DNA of 5,707 nt from JACQAI01 sp035507915 (GTDB taxonomy: Bacteria; Pseudomonadota; Alphaproteobacteria; Elsterales; Elsteraceae): positions 1 to 5,707 of the forward strand of contig DATJNS010000108.1 of the NCBI GenBank assembly GCA_035507915.1, read 5' to 3'. A program made the translations under genes and the position numbers. Positions 1 to 4,550 of this stretch are shown here, piece after piece. Numbering within the stretch: position 1 is the stretch's first letter; every line of letters begins with the position of its first letter. The notes under the pieces were generated by a model, which had not been told where the DNA came from, searched no databases, and was given only the letters and a program-made list of their open reading frames with translations.

Positions 1-93
1 GCCGTTGCCGATGCCGTCGCCGGCCGCCCCGCCGCCGGTCACGATCGCGACCTTGCCGGTGAGCCCGAGATCGTCCTTGCCCGGATCGCTCAT
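1..93 (-). CDS. Short-chain dehydrogenase/reductase, N-terminal fragment (runs off left edge)
   Basis: Reading leftward from an ATG at 93 gives 31 codons without a stop up to base 1. The fragment shows the start of a classical SDR Rossmann fold: a short polar lead, then LTGKVAIVTGGG (residues 11-22) followed by AAGDGIGNG (23-31). This is the beta-1 strand plus a glycine-rich NAD(P)-binding turn. The turn is longer than the usual TGxxxGIG, having four extra residues (AAGD-type) before GIG, a variant I recall from one SDR subgroup. The start is supported by a strong Shine-Dalgarno sequence at 101-107. The catalytic Ser-Tyr-Lys lies outside the window, so the substrate is unknown. The gene is divergent from the ABC permease, with about 106 bases between the two start codons, so the two may share regulation. 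Confidence 0.86.
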   Translation of the reverse strand, partial: MSDPGKDDLGLTGKVAIVTGGGAAGDGIGNG

Positions 94-100
94 GCGCGCG

Positions 101-107
101 TCCTCCC
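101..107 (-). promoter_or_regulatory. Ribosome binding site of the SDR gene
   Basis: Read on the minus strand, GGGAGGA lies 7 bases before the ATG at 93. It is close to the ideal anti-16S match and fixes the start of the truncated SDR reading frame. Confidence 0.7.
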
Positions 108-137
108 TGGTCGATCGAGACACTACCCGCGCCAGCC

Positions 138-152
138 GAGCTGCGACAACCG
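138..152 (+). promoter_or_regulatory. Candidate shared operator, copy 1 (GAGCTGCGACAACCG)
   Basis: This 15-base word lies in the divergent SDR/permease intergenic region, 47 bases before the permease ATG. It recurs with one mismatch (GAGCCGCGACAACCG) at 3915-3929, 46 bases before the cupin ATG, in the other divergent intergenic region of the window. The orientation and the distance to the start codon are nearly the same. The two copies and their positions are seen directly; a regulatory role is inferred. It is not clearly palindromic, although CAACC (147-151) and GGTTG (163-167) form a short inverted repeat here only. Confidence 0.3.
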
Positions 153-199
153 CCACGCCGCTGGTTGCACGGCCCGATCACATCGGCTCCAATCCGCCG

Positions 200-970
200 A
201 TGATCTCCCGTGCATCGAGGGCACGCGCCGCCGGCTGGGCCGGTGCGTGCTGCGTGCTGCCGCTCGCCGGCTGCGGAGGCGGCTACAGCTGGGGATGGTA
301 CATCGTGTCCCCCGGCGGCGCGCGCGGGCGCGACAACATCCTGTTCCTGCTGAGCGGCATCGCCTACACAGTTGCAACCGCGCTGTGCGCGATCGTCATC
401 TCGATCGTGCTCGGCCTCCTCGTTGCCCTGCCCGGCCTGTCGCGCAACCGCGTCGCCCGCCGGCTCAACCTGCTCTACGTCGAGGCGCTGCGCGCGGTGC
501 CCATGCTCGTGATGGTGCTCTGGGTCTATTATGGCTTGCCGGTCGTGCTCGACATCCGGCTCGACCCGTTCTTCGCCGGGGTGGTCGCGCTCGCGCTGTG
601 CGACAGCGCCTTTGAGGCCGAGATCTTCCGCGCCGGCATCCAGTCAATCGAGCGCGGACAGCACGAGGCCGCCGACGCGCTCGGCCTCGGCTACGTCGCC
701 AAGATGCGCTTCGTCATCCTGCCGCAGGCGATCCGGCGCGTGCTGCCGCCGCTTGGCAACCAGTTCGTCTACATGCTGAAGACCTCGTCGCTGGTCTCGG
801 TGATCGGTCTCACCGAGCTCACCCGGCGCGCCAACGAGCTCGTCGTCACCGAGTATCGGCCGCTGGAGGTCTATACCTTCCTCGTGCTCGAATATCTCGC
901 CCTGATCCTGATCGTGTCTTGGGCCGTGCGGCGGCTCGAGATGCGGCTGGCCGCGGGCGAACGCCGTTGA
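200..970 (+). CDS. Polar-amino-acid-type ABC transporter permease (HisM/GlnP family)
   Basis: This is a 256-residue inner-membrane permease of the His/Glu/Gln/Arg/opine family, which forms the substrate channel of an importer. Hydrophobic stretches lie near residues 47-80, 99-118, 124-137, 184-197 and 232-247. The cytoplasmic EAA loop is textbook: E156-A-A, G162 and I173-L-P175, with the usual G-x9-I-x-L-P spacing; this loop contacts the ATPase. Upstream of the first helix is Y29-S-W-G-W, a family-type lead-in. I chose the ATG at 200 because upstream codons in the open frame are antisense to the SDR gene and promoter and do not look like protein. There is no clear Shine-Dalgarno site. An oddity is that residues 1-25 look like a lipoprotein signal (R4, R7, R9, a weak hydrophobic core, then LAGC at 22-25). 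No ATPase gene is in the window, but a matching binding protein lies at 3852-3052 on the other strand. Confidence 0.93.
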   Translation: MISRASRARAAGWAGACCVLPLAGCGGGYSWGWYIVSPGGARGRDNILFLLSGIAYTVATALCAIVISIVLGLLVALPGLSRNRVARRLNLLYVEALRAVPMLVMVLWVYYGLPVVLDIRLDPFFAGVVALALCDSAFEAEIFRAGIQSIERGQHEAADALGLGYVAKMRFVILPQAIRRVLPPLGNQFVYMLKTSSLVSVIGLTELTRRANELVVTEYRPLEVYTFLVLEYLALILIVSWAVRRLEMRLAAGERR

Positions 971-988
971 TCGAGCCGGCCGGGTTCC

Positions 989-1009
989 GCGGGCGCGCCG
1001 GCTGCCCGC
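989..1009 (+). other. GC-rich hairpin between permease and AhpD-like gene
   Basis: GCGGGC (989-994) and GCCCGC (1004-1009) can form a 6-bp stem with a 9-base loop in the 58-base gap after the permease stop codon. There is no T-tract, so it is not a standard intrinsic terminator. In DNA this GC-rich, such stems arise easily by chance. It could at most protect a 3' end or lower readthrough. Confidence 0.2.
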
Positions 1010-1015
1010 CGCAAC

Positions 1016-1020
1016 GAGGA
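1016..1020 (+). promoter_or_regulatory. Ribosome binding site of the AhpD-like gene
   Basis: GAGGA lies 8 bases before the ATG at 1029 and supports that start over downstream ATG codons. Confidence 0.6.
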
Positions 1021-1028
1021 TTGCTGGA

Positions 1029-1607
1029 ATGGGTGCGTGGATCGAGATGATTCCGCTCGAACAGGCGAGCGGCAAGCTGCGCGAGATGTACGAACGCGTG
1101 AAGACGCCGCACGGCACCGTGGACAACGTCATGAAGGCGCACTCGCTGCGCCCGCACACGATGGAAGGACATCTGGTGCTCTACAGGTCGGTGCTCCACA
1201 ATCCCGACAACAGCCTGCCGTTTTGGTTCCTGGAGGTGGTCGCGTCCTATGTCAGCATGACGAACGCGTGCGCCTACAGCCTGACCCACCACTGGACCAA
1301 TGCGCACCGCCTGATCGGGGATCGCGCACGCGCCGACCAGGTGCGGCGGGCGTTGGAGGCGAACCGGCCCGAGGATGCGTTTGCCGGCAAGGAGCTCGAA
1401 CTGCTGCGCTATGCGCGCAAGCTGACCGCCAGCCCCGGCGCCATGACGCGGGCCGATTGGGACGCGCTCAAGACGGCCGGCTGCGCCGACGCCGAGATTC
1501 TCGAGGTCAACCAGGTGACGGCCTATTTCAACTACTCCAATCGACTGCTCAACGGGCTGGGCGTCGACACCGAAGGCGACGTCATCGGCTATTACACGGA
1601 TGACTAG
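1029..1607 (+). CDS. AhpD-like / carboxymuconolactone decarboxylase family protein with CxxS motif
   Basis: A 192-residue all-helical protein of the AhpD/CMD superfamily, closest in style to the 'peroxidase-related' subgroup. Typical marks are IPLEQASGKLREMYERV at the N-terminus, the helix E69-VVASYVSMTNACAYSLTHH-88, and YFNYSNRLLNGLGV (166-179). Against the AhpD proton-relay motif E-x11-C-x2-C-x3-H the spacing is exact: E69, C81, position 84, H88. Position 84 is Ser, so the peroxidatic cysteine of the redox pair is missing and ordinary CxxC disulfide chemistry is not possible. The function may therefore be a cofactor-free isomerase, decarboxylase or hydrolase-like step, or an altered peroxidase; this is inference. 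The start is supported by GAGGA at 1016-1020, 8 bases before the ATG. The gene follows the permease by 58 bases and precedes the oxygenase by 33 bases on the same strand, which fits an operon. Confidence 0.9.
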   Translation: MGAWIEMIPLEQASGKLREMYERVKTPHGTVDNVMKAHSLRPHTMEGHLVLYRSVLHNPDNSLPFWFLEVVASYVSMTNACAYSLTHHWTNAHRLIGDRARADQVRRALEANRPEDAFAGKELELLRYARKLTASPGAMTRADWDALKTAGCADAEILEVNQVTAYFNYSNRLLNGLGVDTEGDVIGYYTDD

Positions 1608-1640
1608 GCCGGATCGACGATCGGCTATGCTGACTCGGCC

Positions 1641-2645
1641 ATGACCGCGTTCCACCACATCCCGCTGATCGACATTGGCGCGCTCGGACAGGGGCGGCGC
1701 GCCGACGACCATAAGATCGCCGACGCGATCTACCGCGCATCGCGCGAGGTGGGCTTCTTCTACATCACCGATCACGGCGTCTCAGCCGCCGTGATCGAGC
1801 GCGCGGTCGACGCGGCGCGGCGCTTTTTCGCGCTGTCGGATGCGGCCAAGGAGAGCGTGCCCGTCGACACGAGGCACCGCGGCTATCTCGGTTTCGGGGG
1901 TGCCAAGATGTACGCGGGCGCCAAGGCGGACCTGAAGGAAAGCTTCGTGTGGGGTCTGGAGCTCGCCGCCGACGACCCCGACGTGCGGCCCGAACGCACG
2001 CTGATGGGTCCCAACCAATGGCCCGCCGTCATGCCGGAGCTGCGCACCGCCCTCTACGCGCACTACGAGGCGGTGCTCGGCTGCGGGCAGCGCCTGCTCG
2101 GTGCGTTCGCGCTGGCGCTCGGTCTGCCGGACGCTTTCTTCCGCGACCGCTTCGACAAGCCGCTCGCGCGCGCCTCCATCATCCACTATCCGCCCCAAGC
2201 GCCGGACCTCGCGGGCGATCAGTTCGGCGTCGCACCGCACACCGACTACGGCTTCATCACCATCCTGTGGCAGGATCCGAATGGCGGGCTCGAGGTCCTC
2301 AACCCGGCGCGCGAATGGGTCGCGGCGCCCCCGGTGCCAGGCAGCTTCGTGATCAATGTCGGCGATCTGCTGGCGCGCTGGTCGAACGATCGGTTCGCCT
2401 CGACCCCGCACCGCGTCGTGAACCGATCGGGACGGGAGCGCTATTCGATGCCGGTGTTCTTCGATCCGGACTGGGACGCCGTGATCGACCCACGCGACTG
2501 CAACCTGCCGGTCGACGACACGCCCCGCTATCCGCCGGTCGTCGCCGGCGAGCACATTCGCGGACGGTTCGATCGTGCGTTCGGGTATCGCGGTCGCGGC
2601 GCACCGGGCGAAGCCGACGTTGCGTTCGTGCCGCCTGCCGATTGA
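1641..2645 (+). CDS. 2-oxoglutarate/Fe(II)-dependent oxygenase, isopenicillin N synthase superfamily
   Basis: A 334-residue cytoplasmic non-haem iron oxygenase. The N-terminal DIOX_N domain is clear: IPLIDIGAL at 7-15 and REVGFFYITDHGV at 35-47. The C-terminal double-stranded beta-helix carries the iron triad H200-x-D202 (in APHTDYGFITIL) and H257 (in STPHRVVN). R267-x-S269 (RYS) is the family's 2-oxoglutarate carboxylate-binding pair. All three metal ligands and both cosubstrate residues are present and the length is normal, so the enzyme should be active. Family members hydroxylate, desaturate or cyclise small molecules, or form ethylene from 2-oxoglutarate; nothing seen fixes the substrate here. 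No good Shine-Dalgarno site precedes the ATG, so translation may depend on the upstream gene, 33 bases away. The stop codon is only 6 bases from the end of the convergent Rid gene. Confidence 0.95.
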   Translation: MTAFHHIPLIDIGALGQGRRADDHKIADAIYRASREVGFFYITDHGVSAAVIERAVDAARRFFALSDAAKESVPVDTRHRGYLGFGGAKMYAGAKADLKESFVWGLELAADDPDVRPERTLMGPNQWPAVMPELRTALYAHYEAVLGCGQRLLGAFALALGLPDAFFRDRFDKPLARASIIHYPPQAPDLAGDQFGVAPHTDYGFITILWQDPNGGLEVLNPAREWVAAPPVPGSFVINVGDLLARWSNDRFASTPHRVVNRSGRERYSMPVFFDPDWDAVIDPRDCNLPVDDTPRYPPVVAGEHIRGRFDRAFGYRGRGAPGEADVAFVPPAD

Positions 2646-2651
2646 TCCGCG

Positions 2652-3038
2652 CTACGGCCGGTAGGCCGTGCACTCGACCTCGACCGCGATGTCGGGATGG
2701 AAGAACGCCGACATGTAGACGAAGCCCAGCGCCGGCCGGATGTCGGCGAACACCGCGGCATGCGCGCGCGCCGCCTCGGGCCAACGGTGCGCCTCGACTA
2801 GGTAGATGTGCGTCTTGATCACGTCGCCGAAATCGAAACCGAGCTCGCGCAGTGCCTCGCCGATGATCTCCAGGCTGGCGGCGGTCTGACGCTCGACGTC
2901 GCCCGGGTAAAGGATCGTGCCGTCGGGTGCGGCCGGCGAGGTCAGGCTGGTCTCGACCAGGTTGCCGATCCGCACGGCCCGCGAAAAGCCGCCCTGGGCC
3001 TCCCACGGGCGCCCGGTTTGGACGGATCGCCGACTCAT
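2652..3038 (-). CDS. Rid (YjgF/YER057c/UK114) family protein lacking the RidA arginine
   Basis: A 128-residue protein with the Rid fold, which forms trimers in known members. Recognisable parts are GGFSRAVRIGNLVETSLTSP (16-35), the helix with QTAASLEIIGEALRELG (51-67), DVIKTHIYLV (72-81), and the C-terminal strand DIRPALGFVYMSAF ... VEVECTA (99-125). RidA enzymes hydrolyse reactive enamines and imines using an Arg in a PARS-like motif; here the motif reads RPALG and the Arg position is L104. The following acidic residue (E120 of VEVE) is kept. Family members without the Arg are not expected to have classic 2-aminoacrylate deaminase activity, so the role is open. The start at 3038 lies 13 bases after the binding-protein stop, implying co-transcription. 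A weak GAGTGAG (3051-3057) overlaps that stop codon. An in-frame ATG at 3098 lies inside the binding-protein gene and would add unrelated residues. Confidence 0.92.
   Translation of the reverse strand: MSRRSVQTGRPWEAQGGFSRAVRIGNLVETSLTSPAAPDGTILYPGDVERQTAASLEIIGEALRELGFDFGDVIKTHIYLVEAHRWPEAARAHAAVFADIRPALGFVYMSAFFHPDIAVEVECTAYRP
2654..2669. terminator. Possible bidirectional stem-loop at convergent gene ends
   Basis: ACGGCC (2654-2659), loop GGTA and GGCCGT (2664-2669) form a perfect 6-bp inverted repeat that starts within the last codons of the Rid gene. It lies 8 bases past the oxygenase stop. Only 6 bases separate the two stop codons, so this is the only hairpin placed to separate the convergent transcripts. 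It has no T-tract on either strand, so intrinsic termination is uncertain. Confidence 0.3.
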
Positions 3039-3051
3039 CGCGCCGGCGCGC

Positions 3052-3852
3052 TCACTCGAGCGCCAGCCACTTGGCGCGTTCCTTACCGTAGAAGCCATCG
3101 GCCTGTTTGAGTTCTATCCAGGAATTGAGAAATCCGACCCACGCACCGTCGCCTTGCTGAACCATGTAGGCATGGATCTGTTTGCCGAACTGCTGATTCG
3201 CCAGCACGACGGCGAGATCGGGATAGGTCTTGATCAGCGCCGCGGCTTCCGTCGAGCTTGTCAGGCCGATGTCGGCCCGTCCGGCCAGCACTTCCTGGTA
3301 ATCGCGCGCGGGCGCCTCGACCCGCTTCAAGGTCGCATGGGGTAGCTCGGCCTTGGCGATCGTCTCGAAATTGGTGCCCAGCGTGACCGCGACCTGGACG
3401 GACGGGTTGTCGACGTCGCTCCATGCCTTGAAGCGGTCGCGATCCTTCTTCTGCACGATGCCGATCATGAAGTAGCTGTTGTAGGGGATCGTAAAGGCCA
3501 CGACCTTGGCGCGCGGAATGCTGACCGAAGTGCCCGACATCAGGATGTCGTACTTGTCGGCAACCAGCCCGGCGACCAATGTTTTCCAATCGGTCGGCAC
3601 GAACTCGACCTTGACGCCGAGGTCGGCCGCAAGCGCGCGCGCCGCGTCGATCTCGAACCCGCGATATTCCTTGGTCTGCGGATCGAAGACGGTCATCGGG
3701 TTGTAGTCGCCCGTGGTGCCCACCCGCAGCACACCGCTCTCGAGCACGCGGTTGAGATGAGACGTGGTCTGCGCGAACGCCGGCGTCGCAATGCCCGCCA
3801 GCCATGCCAAGGACGATGCCAGCAGCACCGTCGCTACGCGGATCGATCTCAT
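3052..3852 (-). CDS. Periplasmic solute-binding protein family 3 of a polar-amino-acid-type ABC transporter
   Basis: A 266-residue secreted binding protein that would deliver its ligand to a permease such as the one at 200-970. Residues 1-27 form a Sec signal peptide ending TPAFA before Q28. The mature protein opens with the family start LESGVLRVGTTGDYNP (37-52), followed by YRGFEIDAARALAADLGVKVEF (63-84), DILMSGTSVSIPRAK (102-116) and FTIPY (120-124). R114 is the position that usually grips a ligand carboxylate. The Asp that usually holds the alpha-amino group (ITD motif) is S199 here (LTSSTEA), followed by E202 at the position of the catalytic Glu of cyclohexadienyl dehydratases, a sister group of the same fold. 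Transport is the likelier role; a periplasmic dehydratase is a minor alternative. The start at 3852 is chosen for the signal peptide and the GGGGGAG site at 3860-3866; an in-frame ATG at 3951 would add 33 non-signal residues. It leads a two-gene unit with the Rid gene. Confidence 0.93.
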   Translation of the reverse strand: MRSIRVATVLLASSLAWLAGIATPAFAQTTSHLNRVLESGVLRVGTTGDYNPMTVFDPQTKEYRGFEIDAARALAADLGVKVEFVPTDWKTLVAGLVADKYDILMSGTSVSIPRAKVVAFTIPYNSYFMIGIVQKKDRDRFKAWSDVDNPSVQVAVTLGTNFETIAKAELPHATLKRVEAPARDYQEVLAGRADIGLTSSTEAAALIKTYPDLAVVLANQQFGKQIHAYMVQQGDGAWVGFLNSWIELKQADGFYGKERAKWLALE

Positions 3853-3859
3853 CGTCCAT

Positions 3860-3866
3860 CTCCCCC
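3860..3866 (-). promoter_or_regulatory. Ribosome binding site of the binding-protein gene
   Basis: On the minus strand GGGGGAG lies 7 bases before the ATG at 3852. It selects that start and excludes the in-frame ATG at 3951. Confidence 0.6.
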
Positions 3867-3880
3867 GTCTGTCAGCGGAC

Positions 3881-3908
3881 CTTATGACCTCTATGCAAGT
3901 GCGGTCAA
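3881..3908 (-). promoter_or_regulatory. Candidate sigma-70-type promoter for the binding protein-Rid unit
   Basis: On the minus strand TTGACC (3908-3903, five of six consensus bases) and CATAAG (3886-3881, four of six) are separated by 16 bases. This would start transcription near 3874 and give a leader of about 20 bases that holds the ribosome binding site. It is a visual match only. Confidence 0.35.
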
Positions 3909-3914
3909 CGAGGC

Positions 3915-3929
3915 GAGCCGCGACAACCG
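3915..3929 (+). promoter_or_regulatory. Candidate shared operator, copy 2 (GAGCCGCGACAACCG)
   Basis: This is the second copy of the 15-base word at 138-152, differing at one base, in the divergent binding-protein/cupin intergenic region. It lies just upstream of the candidate minus-strand -35 box for the binding protein. GCGACA within it (3920-3925) is also a possible -35 for the cupin, with TATCGT at 3943-3948 after 17 bases. A repressor or activator site serving both transporter genes would fit; this is inference. Confidence 0.3.
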
Positions 3930-3962
3930 TGCGCTCGCGCGCTATCGTCAAGGACCCTCACC

Positions 3963-3967
3963 GGAGG
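3963..3967 (+). promoter_or_regulatory. Ribosome binding site of the cupin gene
   Basis: GGAGG lies 8 bases before the ATG at 3976 and fixes that start. The longer open frame beginning at 3757 runs antisense through the binding-protein signal peptide and the promoter region. Confidence 0.72.
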
Positions 3968-3975
3968 CGCCGCCC

Positions 3976-4533
3976 ATGTTCGATCTCGATCGCTTCATCG
4001 CCGACTGCCGGGCCGCCGTGGCCCAGGATGCGAGCCACAAGGCGGTGCGCGAGGTGGTCGCGCGCGCGGTCGACGATCCGGCCGCGGTGCTCGAGGGGCT
4101 GGGCGCGCCGACGCGCGCCGAGGTGCAGAAGCTCTATGGCGGGTCCGACATCACGATCCTGAACGTGATCTGGGGGCCGCGCATGACCATCATGCCGCAC
4201 AATCACACCATGTGGGCGGTGATCGGCGTCTATACCGGGCGCGAGGACAACGTCTACTGGCGCCAGCGTCCGGGCACGGAGGGCCGCCGCCTGGAGATCG
4301 CCGGCGGTCGCGCGCTCGGCGTGAAGGACGCCGAGCCGCTCGGCCGCGACATCATCCACTCGGTGACCAATCCGATCGACCGCCTGACCGCGGCGATCCA
4401 CGTCTACGGCGGCGATTTCATCGCCGCGGCACGCAGCGAGTGGGACCCCGAGACCCTGACCGAGCAGCCCTACGACATGAACAAGGTCGCGCGGCTGTTC
4501 GAGCAATCCAACGCCGCGCTCGCGCACGCCTGA
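3976..4533 (+). CDS. Cysteine-dioxygenase-like cupin metalloprotein
   Basis: A 185-residue cytoplasmic double-stranded beta-helix protein. It resembles the uncharacterised group once described as predicted metal-dependent enzymes of this superfamily (COG5553, from memory), related to thiol dioxygenases. Metal ligands are visible: H75-x-H77 in MPHNHTMWAVIGVYTGRE and H128 in DIIHSVTNP. H142-x-Y144 in AIHVYGGD match the outer-sphere His and Tyr of cysteine dioxygenase, and W66-G aligns without gaps to the WG before the HxH. Two substrate-site residues differ: the Ser of the S-x-H-x-Y triad is A140, and the carboxylate-binding Arg region reads Q51, recalling Gln-type (3-mercaptopropionate) dioxygenases. 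A thiol or other small organic acid could be oxidised, but the substrate is unproven. A good ribosome site precedes the start. The oxidoreductase follows by 17 bases, probably in one transcript. Confidence 0.84.
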   Translation: MFDLDRFIADCRAAVAQDASHKAVREVVARAVDDPAAVLEGLGAPTRAEVQKLYGGSDITILNVIWGPRMTIMPHNHTMWAVIGVYTGREDNVYWRQRPGTEGRRLEIAGGRALGVKDAEPLGRDIIHSVTNPIDRLTAAIHVYGGDFIAAARSEWDPETLTEQPYDMNKVARLFEQSNAALAHA

Positions 4534-4550
4534 CGCGTCGCGCCCGGGCC

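Noticed and set aside
5..199. N-terminal extension of the permease frame back to an ATG at 5
   Set aside because: The 65 extra residues are Pro/Ser/Arg/Thr-rich, run antisense through the SDR start and its ribosome site, and match nothing in the family.
975..1003. Two GCCGGC words after the permease stop as a possible stem or repeat
   Set aside because: GCCGGC is itself palindromic and common in DNA of this composition. The 17-base loop and lack of a T-tract make a terminator unlikely.
1627..1644. Five-codon upstream frame (MLTRP) whose TGA overlaps the oxygenase ATG as ATGA
   Set aside because: Such overlaps arise easily by chance. It has no ribosome site of its own and no codon bias or pattern suggesting an attenuator.
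846..1775. Minus-strand open frame of 309 codons opposite the permease end, AhpD-like gene and oxygenase start
   Set aside because: It crosses three convincing plus-strand genes and two intergenic gaps, has no domain that I recognise, and looks like a GC-driven shadow.
2353..3006. Minus-strand open frame of 217 codons across the Rid gene and oxygenase C-terminus
   Set aside because: It is an Arg-rich shadow in another frame. The Rid reading frame and the oxygenase explain the region.
3853..3951. 33-residue N-terminal extension of the binding protein to an ATG at 3951
   Set aside because: It would bury the signal peptide internally. The start at 3852 has a ribosome site and an immediate Sec signal.
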